Assembly (NCBI GenBank): GCA_016808115.1
Contig: JAEQBH010006392.1
Location: forward strand, 62,001-126,000
Direction of reading: 5' to 3'
From: Tetrastigma voinierianum
Lineage: Eukaryota > Streptophyta > Magnoliopsida > Vitales > Vitaceae
Length of the DNA: 64,000 bases
Made by a program: the position numbers and the translations under genes
The notes under the pieces: generated by a model
Databases searched by the model: none
What the model was told of the DNA's origin: nothing
What the model saw: the letters and a program-made list of their open reading frames with translations, nothing else
Shown: piece by piece, positions 1-9,731 of the stretch
Position numbering within the stretch: position 1 is the stretch's first letter
Layout: each line of letters opens with the position of its first letter

Positions 1-590
1 GGGCATGCAGAGGCGGGAGGCACCTGACCCGAGGGCATGCGCTGTTGAGGAGCACCTGTCGGGGAGGCATGCACTGGGCGAGGCACCATGCCCGGAGCAA
101 GACACTAAGTAGGCCTGCTGTCGGGGCATGCCTGTAAGCCAGGGCGCCACTGTCGGGGAATGCAGACGGGCGCCATGCCCGAGACGAGGCCAAGGCCCAG
201 GGCTGCTGTCGGGGAGCACGTGCAGGCTCGGGGCGCCACTGTCGAGGGCGTGCGCTAGGTCGGGGGCACCTGTCTGGGCATGCACTTGGAGCCAGGAGCG
301 CCTGTCGGGCATGCAGTGGGGCACCATGCCCGAGCAGGGGCGGGACAATAGGGGCCACGGAGTGTGCAGGGCGGTGCTGGGCCGGGGCACCGTGCGAATG
401 GGGTGCTGGGTAGGGGCACCGTGCAGGCAGGGTGCTGGGCCCCGAGGCACCATGTCTAGGCAAGGTGCTGGGCCGGGCGCCTGTCTGGGCATGCACTGGG
501 CCGAGGGCACCGTGTCTGGGCAAGATCTTGGTAGGGCACCATGCCCGGGCAAGGTACTAGGCCGCGTGCCTGGGAGGCATGCAGGCGGAG
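1..590 (-). repeat. rDNA IGS A-type subrepeat array (partial)
   Basis: Tandem GC-rich subrepeats of about 30 bp, recognisable by recurring words GGCATGCACTGGGC, GAGGCACC and GCACCATGCCCG. The same array recurs at 28,216-29,085 and 49,930-50,930, where it lies upstream of the 5' ETS of a minus-strand rDNA unit, so this copy is read as IGS in minus orientation. The array continues past the left edge. The open frames across it follow from repeat composition and do not look like genes. Confidence 0.75.
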
Positions 591-870
591 AGAGCGACGT
601 GGGGGAGCGAGGGGCATTCCTTCGGCTCAAGCAGCGTGGGGAGCAGCGATGGGGGGAGCGAGAGGCATGCTTGCAGCGTCTGGAGGCGTCCGTCCATAGG
701 CTTGGCGGCCATGGGCGCGGCATGGCATCTTAGGCGAGTGCGACAGCATTTGCGTGGGAGAGCAAGCAAGCGGGGTCATTTAATGCAGCTCTCTGCAGGC
801 AATCGGGATGTCGAGGGCTATGGGTGGCATATGAGCACGCCCATGCCACGAGTGGCATGGGTGTGTGCCA
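591..870 (-). repeat. Conserved IGS block with palindrome
   Basis: A non-tandem block that recurs next to every AT-rich module (26,046-26,200, 29,086-29,345, 50,930-51,200). Diagnostic words are AACGAGGGGCATG-like, CGTCCGTCCATAGGC, GGGAGAGCAAGCAA and GATGTCGAGGGCT. It ends in a perfect inverted repeat at 840-861, CCCATGCCAC-GA-GTGGCATGGG (10-bp arms). Its position between the A array and AT module is constant. Function unknown; a spacer regulatory element is only a guess. Confidence 0.65.
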
Positions 871-879
871 CCTTGAGGG

Positions 880-1715
880 CATGCATAAGGCCTGCGTCTG
901 CAGGCGGGTCTTATTTCTGTAGTAGAAATGCCAATGCAAAAAAAAAAGAAGCGATAAGCGCTTTTTGGAAAAAATGCGGAGGAGGCATCACGCATCTTGA
1001 GGAGGCATGGCAAATTTTAACCGAAGCGATTTTAGTCAGTTTTTTCTTGATTCTCACTATAATAATTATACATAGCCAAGAAAAAAGAAGAAAAAAAATT
1101 TGGGCCAACGAAAATATTTATTTTATTTATTTACTAGAAAAATAGGGGAAAATAGGGAAAAATAGGAGAAAATAGTAAAAAATATTTTAAAATTCATTTT
1201 CACATGGGAAAAATATTTGGGACCAAATTGATGATTTGAAGTGGAGGAAATATTTTATTTTAATTTGACTACTGAAAAAAACCTGTGAAAAATAGCAGCA
1301 AGGGAAAAATAGGGAAAATAGGGAAAGAATTGATTTAGATTTGACTACGGAATGCAATATTTTTACTATAAAATATTAATATTTGATAATATTTTAAATG
1401 AAAAAGTGATAATTTTAAATTTTTTTTTTCTCTAAAAATATAAGATATAGGGAAAACATAGGAAAAGATTGTTGAAAAACATTTTTGTCATGAGAATGAT
1501 ATTTTGAACAATGAATAGAGGAAAGAAACAATGGAATAGAAACGAGCATGGTTAAGGGAAAGCAGATTAAGGCATAGGTGCGGAAAGCCACCAATATTGT
1601 CGGGTCTGATAGCATGGAGGACAACAAGGGTTGTGGCACCATCAATATTCTTGAGGCACTATCCAATATTGCAAATTACATTTCTTTGTACGATGGGCAG
1701 GTTCTTACAGTGGGC
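880..1715 (-). repeat. AT-rich IGS module
   Basis: AT-rich stretch, about 0.8 kb, with many irregular copies of AAAATAGGG and AAAAATAGGGAAAATAG on the plus strand, followed by a conserved tail around 1,540-1,690 (GCATAGGTGCGGAAAGCC, CACCAATATTG). The same module is at 29,400-30,200 and 51,290-52,000 and, inverted, at 25,250-26,045. It sits between the conserved block and the B array in each IGS. No coding content seen. Confidence 0.7.
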
Positions 1716-2211
1716 GTGGCAAAACAACGGCAGAGCCAGGTGTGTATGGCATGGCATCTGATAGCAGGGGCGGGCCAGTGTGTCTAGGCATGACAAAGCG
1801 CCCCAGGCCCAGAGACCACATCAATCTAGGCACTGGCATGGCACTGGGCGCGAGGGCCCAGGTGTCTAGATGACAAAGCGCTAGGCCGGGGCCATATGTC
1901 CTGGGGCATGGCATAGCACTGGGCCGGGCCCGGGTGTGTCTATGCATGGCATGCCATAGCACCTAAGGCGCCAGTGCTAGTGTGTCTGGGCATGGCGTGT
2001 GCCCCATAACCCAGGAGCCAGGGCCCAGGTGTGTAGGCTGAGCATGGCATGCCATAGCGCTGTTAGGGCCCAGGGCCCAGTGTGTCTGGGCATGGCATGC
2101 CATAGCCTGGCAGGGCCCAGGGCGCAGGGCCCCCAGATGTCCCAGGCATGGCATGCCATAGCCTCAACAGAGGCCCAGGCGCAGGGCCCCGTGTGTCTAG
2201 GCATGGCATCT
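1716..2211 (-). repeat. rDNA IGS B-type subrepeat array (truncated)
   Basis: Tandem repeats of about 43 bp containing GGCATGGCATGCCATAGC and CAGGGCCCAGTGTGTCTG. Fuller arrays of the same monomer occupy 24,341-25,190 (inverted), 30,200-31,215 and 52,000-53,430. Here the array ends abruptly at 2,211, where the TGTTGGC terminus of a retrotransposon LTR begins; the C array and 25S gene that follow B elsewhere are missing. Confidence 0.75.
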
Positions 2212-2559
2212 TGTTGGCCCCTCACGACTAGATAACCACGAGTCGTCTCTTGTGCATCAGCATTTGCCTTGGCCCCATGGCCCGCCCAGCCCTAAGGGGC
2301 TTGAGACGGGCAAGGTTGGGAAAACATGTGTCAGGAGCCTGAAAGCGTAAACCCGGCTGCGCACATGAAGCGAGGAAAGCTGACAAATGACCGGTCGGGC
2401 CCAGCGCCACGGTGGCTGTCACGGCCTCCACGACAGGGGGCTGGGGGCGTGGCACTTGAGGCCAAGCGGAATCGGTGGGGCGAATGTCATTATTTATGGG
2501 CGAAGGCCTTGGCGTGAGCATCACAATCCGAGGAGTGCGACAAGGATTCCTACGGCCGA

Positions 2560-2760
2560 AGGAGTCCACCATCGCGGTAAAGGACTCCTGAGGCGGAGTA
2601 GAGCTCAATGAAGGACCCTTTCATCCTAGGCGGGAAAGACTCGTAAAGCGGAATTTGGACTCTAGGCGGGAAGGTCTCGAGTGAAGGAGAGACTCCCAAG
2701 CCCGAGAGACGGACTGCTAGGCGGGGAGGACTCCACACTCGTGGTGGGAATCGTGTGGGC
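2560..2760 (+). repeat. U3 subrepeats of the family 1 LTR
   Basis: Several degenerate tandem copies of a motif close to GGACTCCTAGGCGGGAAG. They are also in the 3' LTR (7,940-8,115) and inverted in the unit 3 LTR (61,090-61,235). They lie upstream of the TATA box, the usual place for enhancer-like repeats in plant LTRs; that role is inferred. Confidence 0.6.
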
Positions 2761-2886
2761 GTAATACGGGAGTTTCATTAGTCGGGACTCCCCAATCACG
2801 GGAAGGATTGTATGTGGCTTTGGATTGGAAGACTAGAGTTAGAGTAGGACTCATAGTCGCAATTGTATAGGATTGCTTGGGCATCC

Positions 2887-2896
2887 TATATAAAGG
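2887..2896 (+). promoter_or_regulatory. LTR TATA box
   Basis: TATATAAAGG, conserved at the equivalent position of the 3' LTR (8,269-8,278) and of the inverted LTR (around 60,916-60,925). A polyadenylation-like AATAAAATA follows about 110 bp downstream (3,005-3,012), consistent with a short R region. Confidence 0.65.
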
Positions 2897-3131
2897 GCTG
2901 CGTGCTCACTTGGTTAATTCGTATGTTACAGGTTGGATCCACAGAAAAGCATTGAGCCGAGGTGTAGAGGAGCACATGCGAAATTGTCTTGTGTGCTAGT
3001 AGCTAATAAAATACAAGTTGGGAAGAGAAGTGCCAGAAGTAAGCCTTGTGTTGAGAGAATAGTGAGGCATCGAGGAAAGGCGGCTAGCGGGTTCCCAGAA
3101 ACGCACGAAGCGAAAAGAAAGGCGTGTAACC

Positions 3132-3151
3132 AGTTAGTATGAGGCCGCGGA
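3132..3151 (+). other. Primer-binding site, initiator tRNA-Met type
   Basis: AGTTAGTATGAGGCCGCGG reads as a noisy copy of TTGGTATCAGAGCC, complementary to the 3' end of plant initiator tRNA-Met, and lies directly after the LTR end. It fixes the element's orientation as plus. Confidence 0.65.
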
Positions 3152-3213
3152 TGGCAGCCTTGAGGATAATGATTGTCTTATTTGCGTGAGCAAGTAGCAA
3201 GGATAGAGGCGAG

Positions 3214-4210
3214 GTGAGCACCGGTGTCGAGCTTGACTCGGAGACAGAGCCTTGTGGCCCAGAAATGAGAACTCCGCCCACCCCGACTCGGATCGTGATG
3301 CAAGTCTGCGACACCATTTCGCGGCATGAATTGATGGAGACGAGAGCCAGGCCCCGTAGAAGGCGGATGGGGACATTCCATGGCCGAATCGCAGGCCATG
3401 ACGGGGCCGAGGCGGATCAGATCTACAGGGAGATCGTGTTGCTGGGCGGCGTTAGTGCGGGGCATGATGCTGTGAATCCGCCTCCTGCCCGAGAAGGTGC
3501 GAGTACTGAGCCGAAGACCTTCCCCAGTGGCGCCTTATTTAAAGGGCTGGAGGAGAATTTCCTGCGGGACATGGAGCAATATTTCATCGCTGCTCGAATC
3601 TTAGGTGGGTGAGCAGTGCTTGATAACCTATGTATTTGTGGGTGATGCAAAGCTTTGGTGACGGACAGGCAGCAGTATTGCTCTTGGCCAGAGCCAGATG
3701 TCGGAAATTTAAGGGAGATCTTGAAAGGGCTGAAGATCGGTTCTTACCTGACTCTGGCCCGTGGACCGCAGAATCTCTGGAAGAAGCCCGGGAGCTGACG
3801 GAACCAGTCGGAGATTATGTGTGAAGGAGTTTAGCTCGTTGATCCTTGACATCAGGACATGTCCAGAGTAGACAAATTGTTCAGCACGTGTCCGGTTACG
3901 GGGATGGGCTCAGCTGACTGAGAGGCAAGTGTCGAAGACTTGCCCTCGGCCCGTGGCGGCGTGAGGATTGCGCATCAGGCCTCAGAGTGACCCTCTTCCT
4001 CCTCCGCCCCGAAAGGGAAGGCCCACTGACAAAGGGTCGAATCGGAGGTCGGATGGGAAAGCCCTCATAGAGTGGGGGGCAAGGGTTGGAAAAAGCGCGG
4101 GGATCACAGCGGCTAAAGTGGGAGAGGCGACTTCCTCCTGGCTACAGGCCGTCGGGATGCTTCTATACTGCGATGCGGCCACATCAGCGATTGCCCGAGA
4201 AGGCTTCAAT
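3214..4210 (+). pseudogene. gag: gag (capsid and zinc knuckle), frameshifted
   Basis: Structural polyprotein of a Ty3/gypsy element, which forms the virus-like particle and binds the RNA. A first open segment starts at 3,214 (ATGAGCACCGGTG) and carries the gag signature LEENFLRDMEQYFIAARI near 3,547-3,600. The frame then breaks; the next segment has RKFKGDLERAEDRFLP and EPVGDYV followed by KEFSSLILDI across 3,690-3,850, the expected retrotransposon-gag helix region. A corrupted CCHC zinc knuckle (GCFY then HQR then CP, in mixed frames) lies at about 4,155-4,200. Sequence between domains is proline/lysine-rich linker. At least three frame changes are needed, so this copy is not functional as read. 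Confidence 0.75.
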
Positions 4211-4299
4211 CGCTCAGGCGAAGAAGGGGAAGATAGCGGGCGGAGGCTCTGAGCCAACCACTCTTCGGTTGTTGAATGCGATGCGGTGGCGACTCACGG

Positions 4300-4620
4300 G
4301 AAGGGCTTGATGTATGTGAGTTCTTGGCCGGAGGGCAGAAGAATTGTGGCATTGGTGACGATTAGGGCGACCCACAATTTTGTATCAACGAGACGGCCGG
4401 ACTTCGGTTTAAAAGTGGCCAAGATGACGGCCGTGGCGGTAAATAGCCAAGCCTGAAAGGCGCATGGTATGGCAAAGAACACCTTAATTCGGATGGGGGA
4501 TTAAGGAAGATAGATAGACTTCCTTAGTGTTCCTTTGGATGATTTTGATTTCATATTAGGCAGTTTCTTCGAAGAGCCAAGAGATGGCACTTGTTGCAGC
4601 GCTTGAATGGGTAGTGATCG
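4300..4620 (+). pseudogene. Retropepsin-type aspartic protease domain, damaged
   Basis: Processing protease of the polyprotein. The active-site block, normally ALVDTGATHNFV in this family, reads ALVTIRATHNFV at 4,349-4,383: the catalytic Asp-Thr/Ser-Gly is lost to small indels while both flanks are intact. Downstream, VPLDDFDFILG at 4,529-4,560 is the second conserved block and confirms the assignment. The location between the gag zinc knuckle and RT is as expected. The loss of the catalytic triad looks like sequence noise, not a selected change, because the flanking residues are conserved. Confidence 0.75.
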
Positions 4621-4799
4621 CCGGATGAGGCGGCCATGCTTTGTGGCCGACATCGCCGAAGCGTAGGGCCTTGAGGAAGACCTTATGCATACGCAACTCG
4701 AAAGGCGCGGAAGGGTGAGCACATATGTCGCGGCAATGATCGAGATCAGCCCGGACGAGCAGTTGGTGCGGACTGCCGCAGCCCCATCTTGAGGAGATT

Positions 4800-5400
4800 T
4801 CTTGATGTTGCGCTCACAGGTTGCAGGAAGGTACACTTGCAAGAGGCGGGCGGATCATCGAAGGATCGAGCTGTTGCCCGGGGTGGGGACCTCTGCACCA
4901 AAGCTCTGTGGGATGAATCGCGAAGTGAGAAGGATTGCGAGACGGTTAGCGAGTTCTTTGGATCGCGGTGGTGAAACCTCAGCCGTGAGTGCCGGTCGCG
5001 CATTTGAGGCAGATGGGACAACCGGGATGTGGCGTGATTAGGGCCTTGAATAAAGTCACGATCGAACAAGTATCCGATACGCTGGGCGCGGTGACCGGTC
5101 GATTGAGCAAATAAGTGCCCGCTGAGCCTGAACTTACGATCGGGATATTGGCGAAGTGCGCTGGTTGAAGGGACCGAGGCAAAGCCCCGTATCTAACTGG
5201 TATCACGAAGTTTTGAATTTTTGGTTATGCTTTTAGTTTGACTGTGCTCCCACTTTACATTTGTAACCTCATGAATGATGTGCCATTGACTTCTTTGGTT
5301 GTTATTGGTGTTGCTGTCGCCGGGCGATATCGGTGATCTGACTTGAACTAAAGAGATCCATTGTTTACACACCGAAGATGGTGTATGGTGAGCGAGAACC
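4800..5400 (+). pseudogene. Reverse transcriptase domain, frameshifted
   Basis: RNA-dependent DNA polymerase of the pol polyprotein. Recognisable motifs in order are RALNKVTI (about 5,040-5,063), LRSGYW (about 5,130-5,150), SFEFLVM (5,210-5,231) and a degraded NLMNDV region (about 5,265-5,285). The catalytic YLDD box expected near 5,300-5,335 is unreadable. Several frame changes and stops interrupt it. The order and spacing agree with the intact-order copy of a related element at 45,290-45,965 on the minus strand. Confidence 0.7.
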
Positions 5401-5819
5401 AGGTTGTATGTCAGAAAGAGAAGTGTAGGTTTGCTGGGGCAGAAGTCCAGAATTTACAGATGCACGATTTCAAGTCAGGGTAGGATGGATGGTGCGAGAA
5501 GGTGGCACGACCAATTAAGAGATTGGCCGGCCGACGAGGTAATGAAGCTGCGATCTGGTTCTCGGCAACAAACTACTACGAGGAAGATCTTTGGGCTATT
5601 CAAGATAGCCCGATTATACGGATCTTTTGAAAGAGAGTGGAGAATGGGATGCGAGTGCCAAGGCTTTGCCTTCCGAAGCTCAAGGTACGATCACCTCGGG
5701 CGGTATTGAGGCCACGAACTTAGCCGGAGTTCTGCAGTTTAGAGGGTACACACGGATGCGGACGGGGCTTTGGTGAGTCTTTGATGCGAGAGGGGCGTCA
5801 GTGGCCTTTAGAGTCGGAG

Positions 5820-6160
5820 AGTTGAATGCAGCGGAGAAGGTACGCGCCGCGAAAGAGATGTTGCGGTCATCCATTGCCTTGAGACTTAGGCTACTTGGTG
5901 GGAACTCGGTTCGTAGTAGTGACTGACAATGTTGCCAACACCTTCTTCACAACTTCAGGAAGAAACTGCACGCCCAGCAAGCTCGATGCGCGAAGTTCTT
6001 GGCCGGCTTTGATTTTGTGTGTGGGTGCCTGGCCAGGGTCGACACAGCGAGTGGCGGATGCTTTGAGTAGGAAGGAAGTGGCAAGTTATGTGGGATCGTT
6101 GAGCTCAGTTGTGACAGATTTCAAACAGCGAGTTAGACTTGAAGGCTGCCTGAGACTCAG
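5820..6160 (+). pseudogene. RNase H domain
   Basis: RNase H of pol, which removes the RNA strand during reverse transcription. The block VGTRFVVVTDNVANTFF at 5,896-5,950 contains the conserved TDN, and RVADALSRKE at about 6,051-6,077 is the conserved C-terminal end of the domain (ADALSR). It is followed by SLSSVVTDFKQRVRLE, the linker to integrase. One open frame from 5,895 to 6,191 covers much of the domain, with a scrambled middle. An equivalent domain is found inverted at 63,000-63,290. Confidence 0.75.
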
Positions 6161-6184
6161 CGTATCAAAAGCATTTGATAAACC

Positions 6185-7370
6185 CAGGTGAGAGATGCGC
6201 GCCACGAAGGGGCGTCTCGGCTCGAGAATGAGTTGCTGTACTTCAGAGGAGGGAAGCTATATGTGCCTTCGAGCAAGCTGAGACAAGAGCTGCTGAAGGA
6301 GACACATGACACGAGATGGGCTGGTCACCCAAGAGAGGAAAGAACTTTGGCATTCTTTGGCCGCGGTCTTTTCATTGGCTGGATGAAGGAAGGCGTCTGA
6401 AGCATATGTCGGGCTGTCGTGTTTGTGAGTTGACAAGGCCCAGAGAGCGGAAGAAGGAAGCGGGATTAATTGCCGGTACTGTCCATTAGGAGGAAGCCAT
6501 GGCGGTGTGTATCGATGGACACCATCGAGTGGTTTCCGAGAAAGTGGGGGCTTGGGATGAGTTTGAGTGGTGGTAGGCAGGAGTTTTCCCGAAGTCTGCT
6601 ACGTCTTCATCCGGCCCAGGATTAGTAATCGGTGAAGAGAAGCGTGGCGCATCTTCTTGACAATGTTGTGACTTATTTGGGATGCACCGAAGACATAATG
6701 TGATCGGGATAGGTTTTACAAGCGAGTTTGGGGTTGAAATTTATTTCAAGATGTAAAGTCTCGAATCTGAGTTCGACCCATGAATCACTACTCCAGGTGA
6801 TGGTGAATGGAGTGGGTCCAGTCAGCGGGTATTTGCGCCGCGTGACAGCCTCTGGTGGTTGGAACTAGAGCCAGCTGGGTTGTCCTACAATCTCTTGTGA
6901 GAAGTTCGATACAGGTATGAGCCGCACCCGAAGTGTGTGGGTTTCTACCACGATACATCACGCCCACTGGACTTCTTTTAGTTCTGGAGCAGCACGGACG
7001 TGAGTGTGGGCCGAGTGCGATACAAGTTTGCAAAGTCTCGGCAAGATTGCTTGGTAGAAGCCCAGAGAGACGGCCTAGAGAAGGCAAGTAAACTATGAAG
7101 AAGTATGCGGACGGGCGGGAACCTCGGGAATTTGAAGCGGGGAGATGGTTACATTTGAAGTTGCTCCTGGATATGGAAAAGATCGAGGAATAAAGCGGAG
7201 TTTCGAGAGAGGTTTGATTCCGAAATCTGATGGACCCTTTGAAGTTGTGAAGCGTATAGGGAGCGTGGCTTTGGCGGAAGTACCGAGAGAGGTTGAAGCT
7301 TCAAAGGCGACACATTCCATGGCTTCACGAAGCACTTATCACGGTGATCCCCAGTCGACGAGTCAGCAGC
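6185..7370 (+). pseudogene. Integrase with HHCC zinc finger and GPF motif
   Basis: Integrase inserts the element into host DNA. The N-terminal zinc-binding domain is clear: ENELLYFRGGKLYVPSSK, then HDTRWAGHP with the two histidines (6,305-6,331), then CRVC (6,415-6,426). The catalytic core is broken; VSMD-like sequence follows near 6,510 and a DRDRF-like stretch near 6,700-6,735 marks the second catalytic Asp region. At the C-terminal end GLIPKSDGPFEVVKRIG (about 7,210-7,261) is the GPY/F domain typical of chromoviruses. An open frame spans 7,145-7,501, but the domain as a whole needs several frame changes. Confidence 0.78.
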
Positions 7371-7379
7371 GGAACCCGC

Positions 7380-7560
7380 CTATGGTTAGAGTCGAGTTCG
7401 ATAAACAGATTGCAAGCATCATGCAGGATAGGAAGATGGGAGCTGGAAGAACAAGTGGACCGGAGCTACTTGATTCATTGGAAGGGGCGCCCCGTCGGTA
7501 AGCTGATGGGAAAAGTGCTACATTGTGGCCGGTTTGAAGGCGGATCCTTGAGTATGCGCG
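7380..7560 (+). pseudogene. Integrase C-terminal chromodomain
   Basis: VEFDKQIASIMQDRKMG (from 7,391) followed, after a frame change, by YLIHWKGRP (7,468-7,494) matches the chromodomain fused to integrase in plant chromoviruses; the W in the HWKG block is an aromatic-cage-region residue. In characterised chromoviruses this domain can bind histone marks and bias where integration occurs. That is relevant here because elements of this group end at one site in 18S rDNA. A matching domain lies inverted at 61,570-61,760. Confidence 0.72.
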
Positions 7561-7586
7561 GTTGAAGTCAACGAGGTCGCTGCCTC

Positions 7587-7600
7587 TAGTGGGGAGGGTT
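7587..7600 (+). other. Polypurine tract
   Basis: AGTGGGGAGGGTT immediately before the 3' LTR start TGTCAGC. The inverted copy in unit 3 has AGTGGGGGAGGGTT before TGTTGGC (61,560-61,575). It primes plus-strand DNA synthesis. Confidence 0.75.
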
Positions 7601-8512
7601 TGTCAGCTCCTCGACTAGATAACACGAGTCCCGTGCGGAATGAGGGTGCTGCCTTAGTAGCCCCATGGCTCGCTTAAGGGAAAGCAGGCAAGGTAAGGTT
7701 GGGAAGCATGTCAGGAGGCCTGAGCGTGAGCGAGCACGCACATGAGCGGAAGGCAAGCAAGTGAATTCGGTCGGAGATGGCGCACAGGTGGGTGTCACGG
7801 CACTCACGACGAGGGGGCTGGGGGCGAGTGGTGGCGCCGAGGCAAGCAGAATCGGTCGGCGAGTCTTGATATTTATAGGCGGAGGCTTGGCAAGGCGGCG
7901 GAAGCATCTGTCCAGTGCAACAAAACGGTTCCTGCAGCCCCGAAGGAGTCCTATGCGTGTTAGGGACTCCTAGGCGGGTAGGACTTTCCCAAGCGGGGGA
8001 AGGACTCCTCATCCTAGGCGGAAGACTCCCTAGCGGGATTTCGGACTCCTAGGCGGGAAGGTCTCTCGGCGGAGAGACTCCACAGTGAGACCGGACTCTG
8101 GCGGGGGAGGCTCACACTCCCGTGATGGAATCGTGTGGCTGTGTACAGGAGTTTCATTCAGTCAGGACTCCTAATGCGGGAAGGATTGTGCTGGCTTGCT
8201 GGATTTGAAGACTAGAGTTAGAGTAGGACTCTTAGTCATAATTGTACTAGGATTGCCCTTGAGCATCCTATATAAAGGAGCACAACGTGCTTTCGCTTGG
8301 TTAATTCATTATGTTACGGGTTGGATCCACGAAAAGCATTGGGCCCGAGGTGTGGGAACCTATGCGAATTGTCTTTGTATTTTAGTGGCTAATAAAATAA
8401 GTTGGGAGGAGGTGCCAGTAAACCCTTGTGTTCGAGAAGATAGTGGGGCGCTCGGGAAGGAATTTGGCTAGCCCAGTTCCCCAGGCGCCGCGCACGAGCA
8501 AGGCTCGTAATG
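7601..8512 (+). repeat. 3' LTR body of family 1 copy 1
   Basis: Begins TGTCAGCTCCTCGAC and aligns with the 5' LTR through the U3 subrepeats, the TATA box (8,269-8,278) and TAATAAAATA (8,390-8,399) to about 8,505 (CGCACGAGCA). The expected ending AAGGCGTGTGACA does not follow directly; a good match to it lies at 9,011-9,031, after about 500 bp of other sequence. Confidence 0.8.
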
Positions 8513-9010
8513 AGTCTTGGTCGATAATGGCGATATGAGTAGCGCCTTGGGAGCGGGCTGCGTGGGCGCTTGAACAATATTAGAGACACCTTGTGGAAGG
8601 CGAGAGGGAGGTGAGCGCGATGCACGACGGCGTCTGCGAGGCCGCAGTGGCTTCTGCTGACTGAGCATCTTTAGAGGGCCGTTGAGATCTGGGACCGAGC
8701 CCGAGAGAGAGTAGAGGCGCTCACGACGGTGGTGTTCGAAGAAGGGGTTGTGCTTGGGAGTCAAGTAGCGGGCTGAGAGGCATTTGTTATAGAGCGGTCG
8801 CAGTCGATGCGGCCTTGAGGAGGGACACGCGGATGTGCGAAACGAGCAGTGTCGAAAAGATCGTTGTAGGGTTGAGCGGGTTAGTGTAGCGAGATCTAGG
8901 CGTTCGACGCATGTGATGGAGCGACTATAAGAAGGTCGAGGACAATCGATGAGAAGGATTGGGCCGAGGAGAAAATTTGGTCTAAGCGGTACAGAGCGCT
9001 GCAGTTGGGT
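8513..9010. other. Unassigned segment between 3' LTR body and LTR terminus
   Basis: About 500 bp absent from the other two family 1 LTRs. It starts with CTTGGTCGATAATGG, loosely like a primer-binding site, and includes GGGAGGTGAGC, loosely like the internal leader near 3,210. No rRNA, LTR or pol motif could be matched confidently. It may be leader sequence of a second element copy, an insertion in the LTR, or a misjoin. Confidence 0.35.
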
Positions 9011-9031
9011 CGAAAAAGTAGGCGTGTGACA

Positions 9032-9691
9032 CTACCATGGTGGCGGGTGTGGAGAATTAGGGTTCGATTAGGAGAGGAGCACGGCGGCTACCACGTCAAA
9101 GGAAGCGACAGGCGCGCAAATTACCCAATCGACCTTGCGGGGAGGTAGTGTGATAAATAACAATCTTAGGGCTCTTTGAGTGCAGTAATTTGGAATAGTA
9201 CAATCTAAATCCCTTAACGAGGGATCCCACATTGGAGGCCAGTACGGTGCCGGCGGCAGCGGTAATTCCAGCTCCAATAGCGTATATTTAAGTTGTTGCA
9301 GTTAAAAAGCTCGTAGTTGGACTTTGGGATGGGTCGGTCGGTCCGCCTTACGGTGTGCCCCGGTCCTCTTCAATCCCTTCGCCAGAAGCGAATACGCTCC
9401 CCAGTCTTAGCGGCAGGGTGAGTCTTGTGATCTTATTGCTGAAGAAATTAGAGTGCTCAAGCAAGCCTGCGCTATGGATACATTAGCATGGGATAACATC
9501 ATAGGATTTCGGTCCCTATTGTGTTGGCCTTCGAGGATCGAATAATGGTCTGGGGGCGGTCGGGGGCATTAAGCTGTTTCATAGTCGGAGGTGAAATTCT
9601 TGGATTTATGAAGGCGAACAACTGCAGCTTGTTGCGAGGATGTTTCGTGTCGAAAACGAAAGTTGGGGGCTCGAGAAGGCGGTCGAGGATG

Positions 9692-9731
<40 letters not shown>

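Larger units (their letters stand above)
2212..3131 (+). repeat. 5' LTR of family 1 copy 1
   Basis: Begins TGTTGGCCCCTCACGAC and ends near GGCGTGTAAC just before the primer-binding site. It aligns along its length with 7,601-8,512 and, inverted, with 60,695-61,559: shared landmarks are GACTAGATAACACGAG, CAAGGTTGGGAA, GGACTCCTAGGCGGGAA, the TATA box and TAATAAAATA. Length about 920 bp, against 865 bp for the copy in unit 3; the difference is mostly small indels. Confidence 0.85.
2212..9031 (+). mobile_element. Ty3/gypsy chromovirus LTR retrotransposon, family 1, copy 1
   Basis: A plus-strand LTR retrotransposon with 5' LTR, primer-binding site, decayed gag-pol, polypurine tract and 3' LTR, in the canonical Ty3/gypsy order gag, protease, reverse transcriptase, RNase H, integrase, chromodomain. 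The chromodomain after the integrase GPF motif places it in the chromoviruses. All domains are recognisable only by switching frame, so the copy as read cannot encode a polyprotein. The 5' flank is IGS B repeat and the 3' flank is 18S rRNA, with no matching target duplication (CATCT before, CTACC after), so the two ends probably did not arise from one insertion. A segment of about 500 bp at 8,513-9,010 does not match the other two LTR copies. Confidence 0.85.

Noticed and set aside
9032..9060. Group I intron or R-element type non-LTR insertion as cause of the 18S interruption
   Set aside because: The inserted sequences have paired LTRs, primer-binding sites and polypurine tracts, and the unit 2 copy fits a 5-bp duplication; no intron core or endonuclease of that type is visible.
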